Positions 7,562-15,835 are shown, counted from the first letter of the stretch. The stretch: 16,327 bases of DNA from Pseudomonadales bacterium (GCA_021736745.1 JAIPFG010000029.1:1-16327), one strand, 5' to 3'. Notes: generated by a model not told the origin, from the letters alone. Numbers and translations are program-made.

Positions 7562-8806
7562 ATGCCTCAAAGTTATATGACCAGAAAAAATATACTCCTC
7601 GCCCGACAACCTATTTACGACACAAAACTAAGAATCTATGCCTATGAACTACTGTTTCGAGCGGGACATCATCAACATGAGGACGCGTTTGATGGGGATA
7701 GCGCCACATCCCTCGTAATGCTCAATGCCTTTTCTGAAATCGGCATACAGAATCTGGTTGCCGATAATAAAGCTTTTATCAATTTCACCAGGAATCTAAT
7801 TTTAACTCCACCGCCTTTTAGCAGTAATGACGTCGTCGTCGAGGTGTTGGAAACTATTCAGCCAGACACAGAGGTTATCGAAGGATTAAAGCGACTGAAG
7901 CAGTTGGGTTATACCATTGCGTTGGATGATTTTATTTATGAAGAGCGCCTATTACCTTTAGTCGAACTGGCCGATATTATTAAAATTGATGTACTGGCCC
8001 TTACTGAAAAAGAGCTTGAGAACCAGGTCAAAACATTAAAGCAGTATTCACTCAAGCTATTAGCTGAAAAAGTCGAATCGCAGGAGATGTACAACCGATG
8101 TAAGAGATTGGGTTTCGACTTTTTCCAAGGTTATTTTTTATCCAAACCAATGATTGTTAAAGGCCGTGTAACGCCTGCCAATAAGGTGGTTGTTATGCAA
8201 TTAATCGCAGAACTACAATCCCCTGAAACCAGCGATCCCAACAAATTACACAGAACAATTTCGCGTGATCCCAGTTTAAGCTTTAAGTTACTCAGAATGA
8301 TCAATTCTGCTGCTTTTCGACGCCCCAACAAGGTCGAGTCTCTTTACCGTGCCATCTTATTAATTGGTCCGACAAACATTAAGCATTGGGCCAGCCTGCT
8401 GGCCCTCACCAATTTGGATGACAAACCACACGCATTGCACGAACAGACCATGTTACGCGCTAAAATGTGTGAGCTATTGGGCGAAAAAATTTGCCCAGAA
8501 GAAAAATATCTTTTCTTTACTGTGGGGATGTTTTCTATGCTCGATGCCTTCTTTGATTCGCCAATGGTAGATTTATTAAATTCAATTTCACTTTCTGATG
8601 AGATCAACTTGGCACTTCTTGAGCAGGAAGGGCTCCTTGGCTTTGTCCTTAAGATTTCCTGCGCTTACGAACAAGGAAGATGGGGAGACATAGACTGGAA
8701 AGGCTTATCTGAAAACGGACTTTCCATTGAAGACGTAAAAGAGGCGTACCTCAATAGTCTACATTGGATAATGGCCGCCAAAGGAGAATTGTTTGATGCA
8801 AAATAA
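7562..8806 (+). CDS. EAL-HDOD signalling protein (YuxH type)
   Basis: A 414-residue cytosolic protein with an EAL-type domain (about 10-205) followed by an HDOD domain (about 205-395). The opening ILLARQPIYD and AYELLFRAG is the family hallmark. ELLFR (29-33) stands for the ExLxR motif. EVLE (94-97), LDDF (121-124), KID (141-143), AEKVE (168-172) and QGYFLSKP (189-196) align with EAL active-site blocks. The loop DDFGTGYSS is replaced by DDFIYEERL, so c-di-GMP hydrolysis is doubtful; the domain may only bind ligand or protein. The HDOD part has SRDPSLSFKLLRMINSA and ILLIGPTNIKHW. The start is ambiguous: the ATG at 7562 has AAGG directly against it, while the ATG at 7577 (MTRKNILLARQ) fits homologues but has AAGGA 14 bases away. 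It lies 14 bases upstream of tatD on the same strand, so the two are probably co-transcribed. Confidence 0.9.
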   Translation: MPQSYMTRKNILLARQPIYDTKLRIYAYELLFRAGHHQHEDAFDGDSATSLVMLNAFSEIGIQNLVADNKAFINFTRNLILTPPPFSSNDVVVEVLETIQPDTEVIEGLKRLKQLGYTIALDDFIYEERLLPLVELADIIKIDVLALTEKELENQVKTLKQYSLKLLAEKVESQEMYNRCKRLGFDFFQGYFLSKPMIVKGRVTPANKVVVMQLIAELQSPETSDPNKLHRTISRDPSLSFKLLRMINSAAFRRPNKVESLYRAILLIGPTNIKHWASLLALTNLDDKPHALHEQTMLRAKMCELLGEKICPEEKYLFFTVGMFSMLDAFFDSPMVDLLNSISLSDEINLALLEQEGLLGFVLKISCAYEQGRWGDIDWKGLSENGLSIEDVKEAYLNSLHWIMAAKGELFDAK

Positions 8807-8820
8807 CCAGGCTTATTAGT

Positions 8821-9603
8821 ATGTTGGATATTGGTGTTAATCTAACGAGTCCAGCATTCGAGGCAGATCGAGAACAAGTAATTGAGCGTGCGTGGCAGGC
8901 CGGTTTGACGGCGCTTATTTTAACCGGTAGCAGCGTGAAAGATAGCTTTGATGCGCTCACATTAGCGCTTTCTCACCCTCATTGTTATTGTACAGCTGGC
9001 GTTCACCCCCATCACGCCAGCGAATTCAATCTGAACACTATTGATCAACTCAGTGAACTGATTTCAAATAAAATAGTGAAGGCCGTCGGTGAAACCGGTT
9101 TGGATTTTAATCGGAATTTTTCACCGCAAAATGTGCAAATCAGCGCCTTTGAAAAACAATTAGAATTGGCCAGCGAAAAGCAATTACCCGTGTTCCTTCA
9201 TCAGCGCGATGCCCATTCTACTTTCTATCCCATAATAAAGGCGTATCGTCCATATTTGTCTAACGCTGTTGTCCATTGTTTTACCGGTTCCAAAGAGGAA
9301 CTCTACAATTATTTAGACTTGGATTTACATGTGGGAATTACCGGCTGGATTTGCGATGAACGACGAGGCAAGAATCTACAGGCAATTGTTAGAGAAATCC
9401 CTTTGGATAGAATGATGCTAGAAACGGATTCACCTTATCTCTTGCCACGTAACATGCCTACCAAACCAAAATCGCGCCGTAATGAACCTGGCTTCTTGTC
9501 TTTTGTTTTAACAAAGGTAGCTGAATGTTTAGCGTTACCCGAGCAACTAATCGCAGCCGAAACACAGCAAACCGCCTGCAGATTTTTCCAGCTAGACGAT
9601 TAA
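8821..9603 (+). CDS. tatD: TatD-family Mg-dependent deoxyribonuclease
   Basis: A 260-residue TIM-barrel metal-dependent hydrolase nearly collinear with E. coli TatD, a cytosolic 3'-5' DNA exonuclease; despite its name it is not needed for Tat export. Shared blocks are MLDIGVNLTS, TAGVHPHH, GETGLDFNRNFS (Glu91), PVFLHQRDAH (His127), VHCFTG (His152), GITGWICDERRG, ETDSPYLLPR (Asp203) and SRRNEP. Like E. coli TatD it has DIGVNL in place of the N-terminal HxH found in YcfH/YjjV relatives, which supports the tatD assignment over those paralogues. The ATG follows the EAL-HDOD stop by 14 bases with only a weak CAGG nine bases upstream, so translation may be coupled. There are no tatABC genes nearby in this window. 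It converges on the GGDEF-EAL gene. Confidence 0.95.
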   Translation: MLDIGVNLTSPAFEADREQVIERAWQAGLTALILTGSSVKDSFDALTLALSHPHCYCTAGVHPHHASEFNLNTIDQLSELISNKIVKAVGETGLDFNRNFSPQNVQISAFEKQLELASEKQLPVFLHQRDAHSTFYPIIKAYRPYLSNAVVHCFTGSKEELYNYLDLDLHVGITGWICDERRGKNLQAIVREIPLDRMMLETDSPYLLPRNMPTKPKSRRNEPGFLSFVLTKVAECLALPEQLIAAETQQTACRFFQLDD

Positions 9604-9653
9604 ATAAAACACATATCTTTCTGTTTTTGAAGAACTTTATTAAAAGAGCTCTG

Positions 9654-11810
9654 TTAACCAACGTTCATCAATTTTGAGCTCTCGAAGGGTCTTTGTAGTA
9701 ATAGGCGCCTGGCTTCCGGTTCTGGCAGTGGATGGCTAAAGAGAAAGCCTTGCATCTCAGCACAGCCTCTATTACGCAGATAAGCCAGTTGCTCCTCCGT
9801 TTCTACACCCTCAGCGATTAGATTTAAATTTAGCCCTTGTGCCATGGCAATAATGGCATTCACAATACAGGTTTCATCCTCACGGTTATTAATTTCATGT
9901 ACAAAAGCCCGATCTACTTTTAATGTATGTATGGGCAAACGTTGCAGATAACTTAATGATGAGTAGCCAGTACCAAAATCATCGATTGCTATTTTTACGC
10001 CTCTTTCGCTTAACTGCACTAGCTTTTTGATCGTATTATCCATGTCTTGCATAATGAGGTTTTCGGTAATTTCCACTTCGAGGTTATCGCCAACTAGGCT
10101 GTTCTCTTTGATCACATCCATAATGAAATTAACAAAACTTTTATGCTCAACTTGAATTGCAGACAAATTAACCGCCATCCGAATATCGATGACACCAGCA
10201 TTATGCCAGGACCTCAGTGTTTCACAGGCCTTCCTCATAACCCACTCACCAATCTGTAAAATAAGGCCAGTCTCCTCGGCAATCCCTATAAACTCAGAGG
10301 GCAGAATCAAACCTTGATCGGGTTGTTCCCATCGCACCAGCGCTTCCATGGCAACTATTTTCCCGGTGACTGCATCGACTTGGGGCTGATAATGCAAAAC
10401 AAATTCATTGTTTTCCAGAGCCTTGCGCATCCCCCTTTCCAAAGACAGTCGTCGCAGTGATACTTCATTCATATCATCCCTAAAAAATTGGTATTCATTA
10501 CTCCCGCGCCCTTTAATACAGTACATCGCAATATCTGCATTCTTAACCAAAGCATCCATGCTGGTTCCATCGTGTGGGTACATTGCTATACCTATACTGA
10601 TGGTGACGTAAAGCTCATGACCTTCTATAAAAAAAGGATCTTTGATTTTGTGAATGATTTTTTTTGCAATAGACTCTGCATCCTCAGGACCATAAATTTG
10701 CGGTAACAGCAAAGTAAACTCATCTCCACCAAAACGCGCCAGTGTATCTCCCTCACGCAAACAATCCTGCAATCTATGGCTGACCGCCTGCAACAGTTCA
10801 TCGCCACAAATATGGCCGAGAGTGTCATTAACCAATTTAAATCTATCCAGATCCAAAAACATAACAGCCAGCCGCTGCCCGGACCTTTTGGTTTGAGCCA
10901 ACGCCAAATTAAGACGATCCTTAAAGAGCGCACGATTAGGTAATTGAGTTAACAAATCATGGTAAGCCTGAAAATTGATTGTACGTTCAGCTTCTTTGCG
11001 CTCGGTCATATCCCGCGCTACGCCATATGTTCCTAAAAATTCTCTATTACCACCCTGTCCTGCACCATATATACCGGTCGCACTGAGTTCGATCGGTATC
11101 GTATTGGTTTCAAAATGTTTTGGTGCTCGGTCTGCATCTTTGCATTTAAGCCTTAGCTCTACGTTCCGTGGGATTCGGTTATCAGTACGCCGCTCATTAA
11201 AAACATAGCGCGCCTGTTCCATATCTTCAAAATAAACAATTTCCGAGTGATGCTTTCCAATGAGCTCATCTTTTTCATAGCCTAAAAGCTGTACAATACG
11301 GTCATTAACAAAGGTAAAGTATCCCTTCTCATCTAGCATATAGACAATATCAGGTGAACTGTTCACCATGTAGCGATGGAGTCTTTCAGAAGCCTGTAAT
11401 TTATTATAGATTTCTTTATTTTGTTGTTGTAATCGGCGCTGTTCCAGTGCATTTTCAACCGTTTGCAACAACTCATCGGGGGCGTAAGGTTTTTTAATGT
11501 AGTCATAGGCTCGACGTCGCAGCACCTGTGACATTGAGTCAAATGAGGTTTCCCCGCTGACAACAATCACCGTCGTATCAATGTTTTTTTCATCCAGGTA
11601 ATCCATAACTTGATGACCACTGAATCCGGGCATTTTTAAATCCAGCAACATAAGATCAATCGGAGAACCGTTCAGTCGAGTAACAGCTTCTTGACCACCA
11701 AGCGCAGTAACCACTTTATAGCCACTTGCTATCATTAGATCACGTAGGCTTTGCAGCATACGAGGCTCGTCATCAACGAGCAAAAGGGTTGCTTCTGCGA
11801 ATTTCATCAT
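9654..11810 (-). CDS. response regulator with REC-PAS-GGDEF-EAL domains
   Basis: A 718-residue cytosolic response regulator (734 if a GTG at 11858 is used). The receiver spans about 5-125 with LLLVDDEP, phosphoacceptor Asp57 in MLLDLKMPG, VVSGETS and IKKPY. A PAS domain follows at about 145-275 (NSSPDIVYMLDEKGYFTFVND). The GGDEF domain (about 280-445) has LDLDRFKLVNDTLGH, intact FGGDEF, and an RxxD inhibitory site (REGD) five residues before GGDEF. The EAL domain (about 460-710) has MEALVRW, VNLSA, EITEN, IDDFGTGYSS, LKVDR and AEGVET, all intact. Both c-di-GMP synthesis and hydrolysis are therefore possible. The gene follows the HDOD-kinase by 57 bases in the same operon and is its likely phosphorylation partner. 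I chose the ATG at 11810, with GAG six bases upstream, because the GTG lies directly against GGGGA; a second ATG follows at 11807. Confidence 0.95.
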   Translation of the reverse strand: MMKFAEATLLLVDDEPRMLQSLRDLMIASGYKVVTALGGQEAVTRLNGSPIDLMLLDLKMPGFSGHQVMDYLDEKNIDTTVIVVSGETSFDSMSQVLRRRAYDYIKKPYAPDELLQTVENALEQRRLQQQNKEIYNKLQASERLHRYMVNSSPDIVYMLDEKGYFTFVNDRIVQLLGYEKDELIGKHHSEIVYFEDMEQARYVFNERRTDNRIPRNVELRLKCKDADRAPKHFETNTIPIELSATGIYGAGQGGNREFLGTYGVARDMTERKEAERTINFQAYHDLLTQLPNRALFKDRLNLALAQTKRSGQRLAVMFLDLDRFKLVNDTLGHICGDELLQAVSHRLQDCLREGDTLARFGGDEFTLLLPQIYGPEDAESIAKKIIHKIKDPFFIEGHELYVTISIGIAMYPHDGTSMDALVKNADIAMYCIKGRGSNEYQFFRDDMNEVSLRRLSLERGMRKALENNEFVLHYQPQVDAVTGKIVAMEALVRWEQPDQGLILPSEFIGIAEETGLILQIGEWVMRKACETLRSWHNAGVIDIRMAVNLSAIQVEHKSFVNFIMDVIKENSLVGDNLEVEITENLIMQDMDNTIKKLVQLSERGVKIAIDDFGTGYSSLSYLQRLPIHTLKVDRAFVHEINNREDETCIVNAIIAMAQGLNLNLIAEGVETEEQLAYLRNRGCAEMQGFLFSHPLPEPEARRLLLQRPFESSKLMNVG

Positions 11811-11867
11811 TTTTTTCTCATCTGATTCTGTCCTGAGCCAACGATCCCTAAGTTGCACTCCCCTTTT

Positions 11868-14048
11868 TTAATGTTCTAATACCAGAGGGATAAGTATTTC
11901 AAAACGTGTGCCGGTTTTAGCGCTGCTACGACAACTAATCGCGCCGCCCATCTCATCCAGTAAGTTTTTAACAATGGTTAAACCCAGGCCAGCATGTCCT
12001 TGACCTTTTGAAGTTTCAACAGGCGAAAAGAGTTTCGATTTTATCTCATCGGGAATACCCGGCCCGTTATCCTCGATAAGAATTTCGATATAGTTTTTAC
12101 CATTATGATTCACCAAGCTCTGGGTGCTTATTTTAATGCGGCCTGACTCCGGTATAGCTTCCGCGGCATTCTTAATAATATTGGTAACAACCTGCTTCAA
12201 TGCATTCCTATCGACAATGATTGGCTCCATCTCTTCATCAAAGTCAGTCACGGACTCTATCTGGTGAGTAACAAATAATGAGGCGCGAAACACTCTTAAC
12301 AAATCAGCAATCACCAAATTAACATTTACTAACTCATCACCTTTGGCAGTGGTTTGTTTGTCCGCTATCCCTGGCAACCGGAGTAATATATTCCCGGCCC
12401 TCTCCAGCTCTTCCTTAATAATCGTCAAGTCATCCTGGACAACATGAGCGTCGTCTAGCTTGGTACTGAGAATATGCACATAATTGTTGATAATACTCAA
12501 AGGGTTATTGACCTCATGAACAATTTCTCTGGCACGCGCGTGATAGTATTCTCGTTCCTCTTCATTTTTTTGCTGCTCCGCCTCAGCATTTTGCTGATGT
12601 ATCAGGAGATGGTTGGCTGCTTCATTGGCAAACATACTAAACAGCCTTAATTGTCGACTAAAACGCTCTTGGGACACATGATCGAAACCTACAACTAATA
12701 CACCAAGTTCATGTTTATCCACAATTAAGGGTAAGCAAAGAATCCCTTCATTATCCGTCAGTTTGATAACCTGACGATCAACCACACTGACCGGGCTATC
12801 CGCTTCTTCCCAGAAAGAACTGGTCGCTTCCTTTTGATTAAAACAACGAGTAATCAAACTATTTTCTGAATTTACGGGAATATGAAATTCTTCTATTTTT
12901 GAATCCTGCTCCCCGGTAGCTTTACCTGAAATTATCTGGCGCTCTTTGTTTAAAAGAAAAAAGAAGCTACTGCGTGCGGAAAAAAGTATATTTAATCCCT
13001 GTTTAATGGTTTGTAGCACTCTTGTTTCATTTGTCGCACGTGACAATTGTTGGCGGATACCATCCATCAGAGCGATATTACGTACCCGGTCTGCTAACGC
13101 TACCTGTTTGACTTCGTCTGAAGTGAATGCGTCTCTTGAAATAAAATCAGCTTCTGTCTTGGCTGGCTGATCATCAATTTCAATGTCCATTGTCCGCGCG
13201 GCTTCACGAACTTCCGTAGCCGCTTTGTCGACCACATCGATCACTAAAGAGTGATCCAAGTCAAACAATCGTTCGGCAGTCAATAAGGCATGATCATCCG
13301 GCTTGCCTTCCGCGCTGCTGAGTTGATTAGCCAAATAAATAATCTTAACGAGGTGATGAGCATCGATAATTTGCTCAACTTCTTCAGACTGATACATAAT
13401 CGAATCAGCCATGAAAGAATCAATCTCCCAGCCTGAAACCAGCCAAGCACCCGCTTGATAACGATCTCCACCAAAACGATCACGTTCAGCTTCGGTTTGG
13501 GCCTGTTTCGTATCTACCGTTGCAATGATAGCGGCATATTCATCATGGAAATTATTGGCAAAAATAAGCTCCCCAATATTATGCATAAGCCCAGCAAGAT
13601 AGGCTTCGTCGAGATACGGATAGCCTGTGAGTTTGGCAATAGATTTGGCAATGATGGCGCAACTTAATGAATCATTCCAAAAGTGTTTCAGTCGTCGGGA
13701 ACTCGCCGAGTCAAAACGAGAAAAAAATTGTTGAACTGAAGCAGTGATGGCTATCGTTTTGATCGTGTCCAAACCCAGCAAAATCAAGGTTCGCTCGAAA
13801 GTCAGGTTCTTTCCTTGTCCGCCATAATATGCTGTATTTGCCGCTGACACGATTCTAACCGCTAATGCCGCGTCTTTTTTGACTAAATCGGATAATCGAT
13901 CGAAGGAAATAACTTCTGTGTGCGAAGCATCTAGCAACACTAGTAAAACATGAGGCAACGAGGGCAGCTTATCTGCCTCGATTTCTGCAAATATACTATC
14001 TAGAGAGTTGGACATTAAGCGGTCTATTGATGAGTTTTTGTTTGACAA
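11868..14048 (-). CDS. soluble HDOD-GAF-histidine kinase
   Basis: A 726-residue protein with three parts and no membrane segment. The HDOD domain (about 25-240) shows LPSLPHVLLVLL, KKDAALAVRIVSAANTAYYG and LAGLMHNIGEL; the usual HD pair is His156-Asn157, as in many non-catalytic HDOD domains. A GAF-like domain occupies about 330-480 (LFSARSSFFFLLN, LGVLVVGFDHVS). The histidine kinase follows: phosphorylatable His511 in REIVHEVNNPLS, N box NIIKNAAEAI, EDNGPGIP, and GHAGLGLTIV. The H and N boxes are NtrB-like. The start TTG at 14048 has GGA six bases upstream; the next option is the ATG at 14015, which lacks a ribosome site. No in-frame ATG lies between the upstream stop and the TTG. It is the first gene of a two-gene operon with the GGDEF-EAL response regulator, under the promoter at 14187-14214. 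Confidence 0.93.
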   Translation of the reverse strand: MSNKNSSIDRLMSNSLDSIFAEIEADKLPSLPHVLLVLLDASHTEVISFDRLSDLVKKDAALAVRIVSAANTAYYGGQGKNLTFERTLILLGLDTIKTIAITASVQQFFSRFDSASSRRLKHFWNDSLSCAIIAKSIAKLTGYPYLDEAYLAGLMHNIGELIFANNFHDEYAAIIATVDTKQAQTEAERDRFGGDRYQAGAWLVSGWEIDSFMADSIMYQSEEVEQIIDAHHLVKIIYLANQLSSAEGKPDDHALLTAERLFDLDHSLVIDVVDKAATEVREAARTMDIEIDDQPAKTEADFISRDAFTSDEVKQVALADRVRNIALMDGIRQQLSRATNETRVLQTIKQGLNILFSARSSFFFLLNKERQIISGKATGEQDSKIEEFHIPVNSENSLITRCFNQKEATSSFWEEADSPVSVVDRQVIKLTDNEGILCLPLIVDKHELGVLVVGFDHVSQERFSRQLRLFSMFANEAANHLLIHQQNAEAEQQKNEEEREYYHARAREIVHEVNNPLSIINNYVHILSTKLDDAHVVQDDLTIIKEELERAGNILLRLPGIADKQTTAKGDELVNVNLVIADLLRVFRASLFVTHQIESVTDFDEEMEPIIVDRNALKQVVTNIIKNAAEAIPESGRIKISTQSLVNHNGKNYIEILIEDNGPGIPDEIKSKLFSPVETSKGQGHAGLGLTIVKNLLDEMGGAISCRSSAKTGTRFEILIPLVLEH

Positions 14049-14389
14049 TATGCATCCATCGCTTAGTTAAAATTTCAATAACGAGGCCCATCATCCTGTC
14101 ATTTCCTTTATTATTACCATGGCTCCATATTGACGAGGAAATCGAGACTGATTTTGCTATTGTCCTTCAGGAAAAGTTGTAGATTAACTATAGACTCAAC
14201 CACACTTTTGTCAAAGTGAAATAGTGGCAAAATAAGCGTAAACAGACTAATTTAGCCTGATCTTGAAGGATCATAGTAAAATGCGTTTTCTTTATAACAA
14301 ATAACGAGAAAGTTACCGGTTATTGGGAAACTCAGCTATGATTTCCTTAGTTATTTTTACCGGTCGGCACAGGACTAATTAGAAGACTC
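14049..14389. promoter_or_regulatory. divergent control region between the HDOD-kinase operon and the FlhG-like gene
   Basis: This 341-base gap has no recognisable gene. It holds a good minus-strand promoter (listed separately) and a possible 32-codon minus-strand upstream frame starting at 14094. It also holds an inverted repeat TGATC/GATCA (14258-14262 and 14269-14273, 6-base spacer). Two copies of TTACCGGT lie at 14313-14320 and 14357-14364, 44 bases apart start to start, about four helical turns. On the plus strand TATGAT (14336-14341) could be a -10 for the FlhG-like gene, but its -35 (TTACCG, 18-base spacer) is poor. The operator-like reading of the repeats is inference. Confidence 0.5.
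14187..14214 (-). promoter_or_regulatory. sigma-70 promoter of the HDOD-kinase/GGDEF-EAL operon
   Basis: On the minus strand a perfect -35 hexamer TTGACA (14209-14214) is followed after 16 bases by TATAGT (14187-14192), five of six matches to the -10 consensus. Transcription would start near 14180, leaving an untranslated leader of about 130 bases before the TTG start of the kinase gene. Confidence 0.65.
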
Positions 14390-15832
14390 ATGAGCAGCCC
14401 CAACTCAACCGACACCCAGGAATCCAAGCGAAATACTGAAGTAGTCAACTCTCAGACGGCTATTACTATTGCAATCAGTAGCGGCAAAGGTGGCGTTGGT
14501 AAAACAAACCTTTCTACCAACCTTGGCATTGAGCTGGCCAAAACCGGTAAACGGGTTTGTGTTTTTGATGCGGACACTAGCCTTGCCAACATTAATATCC
14601 TGTTGAATTTAACCCCTCAATATACTTTGGAACACTTCCTGCGAGATGACCTAACAATTGACGATATTATGATTTCGGGACCGGAAAATCTTCAAATCGT
14701 CCCCGCAGCAACCGGAATCGCTGATTTCATATCACTCAATCAAGACCAGCAAAATAAATTAATTCAGGCACTGGAATATTTAGAGCAGCATTTTGATTAC
14801 ATCTTAATTGATACCGCAGCCGGTATCAGTGATTCCGTTATTCAGTTTATTCAATCGGCTCAATACACTGTGATTGTGATATCACCGGAGCCGACCTCTC
14901 TTACCGATGCCTTCTCTTTAATCAAAGTATTAAAACGCAGAGAGCACCAACAGCCCATCTATGTCTTAGTCAATATGACTGAAAACTATCAACATAGCAT
15001 GGAGATCTATCGACGATTTGCTCATGCAGTGAATAAATACATCCAAACTAAAGTACGCTACCTCGGCTATATTCCTACGGATAAAGCTGTAAAACAGGCT
15101 GTTTTATCACAGATTCCCGTCAGCATTTCAGCGCCGGCGTCGCCTGCCGGACGCTGCATCAACTTATTGGCAAGTATCTTAATCAAACACTTCAGTGCGG
15201 CTAAATCCCCAACCCATAAAATTAGTCACTTTTGGCGTTCTCTGGCTCAAACTGATAATGATCTACCAAGAGAAAACGAAACCCTACCGCAGACAGCCCC
15301 CTTACCTGAACAGACAAAAACAGATGATAAACAAAAGATTCGTCAGCTGGATGAAACAATGTCTCAACAGGAAGCGGAAAGTCTGTTAGCAGATTTGATT
15401 CAATACTATCTCGGCGAATTTGGCACATTACCTGCCCAGGCGATTGATTTGATTCTGCAAGCTTATGCACAAGAACAACTATCTGAGCAAAGTATCGCAG
15501 TTTTACAACAACAAATTCTAAGTAGTGACTCCGGCGGCAGCGATACAAAATCATCCCCTCAACCGGACCGGGTTAAGACAATTGAATCACAAATTGACGA
15601 ACTCGTTGCCAGCGCAGAACAGAGCAAGCAGCAATTAACTGTTTTAGCGGAACACCTAAACACTAAATATCGACAGCTTTACAACCACGAGGTGAAACAT
15701 TCCGGGAACACAACCCAACCACAGAATAAGCAAAAAATTCATCAAAATAAGTATGACTCGAAAAAAGATGCTGACTCTTTGTTACAAAGTGCACTATATG
15801 CTGCCGCTGTCGATAGAACATCTCATCATTAG
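14390..15832 (+). CDS. MinD/ParA-family ATPase, FlhG/FleN-like, with long C-terminal extension
   Basis: A 480-residue protein. Residues about 24-270 form a MinD/ParA-type P-loop ATPase. They show the deviant Walker A SGKGGVGKT (31-39) with signature Lys33, Walker A' VFDADTSLAN, and Walker B ILIDTAAGISDSV (Asp141). EPTSLTDAFSLIKVL and YLGYIPTD follow, a pattern characteristic of FleN/FlhG. Usual FlhG/FleN proteins have about 270-300 residues; this one continues for about 210 more. The extension is a low-complexity linker (about 285-320), a helical block (SQQEAESLLADLIQYYLGEF, 325-380) and a likely coiled coil (about 397-435), ending in a basic, Gln/Asn-rich tail. I see no DQAxxLR activation helix at the N-terminus and no C-terminal membrane-targeting helix of MinD type. 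No flhF, fliA or che gene is beside it, so it may be a paralogue with another role. The ATG at 14390 has only a weak AGAAG upstream. Confidence 0.85.
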   Translation: MSSPNSTDTQESKRNTEVVNSQTAITIAISSGKGGVGKTNLSTNLGIELAKTGKRVCVFDADTSLANINILLNLTPQYTLEHFLRDDLTIDDIMISGPENLQIVPAATGIADFISLNQDQQNKLIQALEYLEQHFDYILIDTAAGISDSVIQFIQSAQYTVIVISPEPTSLTDAFSLIKVLKRREHQQPIYVLVNMTENYQHSMEIYRRFAHAVNKYIQTKVRYLGYIPTDKAVKQAVLSQIPVSISAPASPAGRCINLLASILIKHFSAAKSPTHKISHFWRSLAQTDNDLPRENETLPQTAPLPEQTKTDDKQKIRQLDETMSQQEAESLLADLIQYYLGEFGTLPAQAIDLILQAYAQEQLSEQSIAVLQQQILSSDSGGSDTKSSPQPDRVKTIESQIDELVASAEQSKQQLTVLAEHLNTKYRQLYNHEVKHSGNTTQPQNKQKIHQNKYDSKKDADSLLQSALYAAAVDRTSHH

Positions 15833-15835
15833 TTA

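Noticed and set aside
9606..9628. AAAACA/TGTTTT hairpin with T run after tatD as bidirectional terminator
   Set aside because: The stem is six pairs with a single G-C pair and a 10-base loop, too unstable to call.
14221..14235. GG/GC pair resembling a sigma-54 promoter (TGGCAAAATAAGC)
   Set aside because: The spacing between GG and GC is eight bases rather than ten and the flanks do not fit.
14390..15832. Chromosome-partition ParA or MinD identity for the ATPase
   Set aside because: No parB, parS-like site, minC or minE is present, there is no C-terminal amphipathic helix of MinD type, and the DTAAGISDSV and EPTSLTDA blocks fit FleN/FlhG better.
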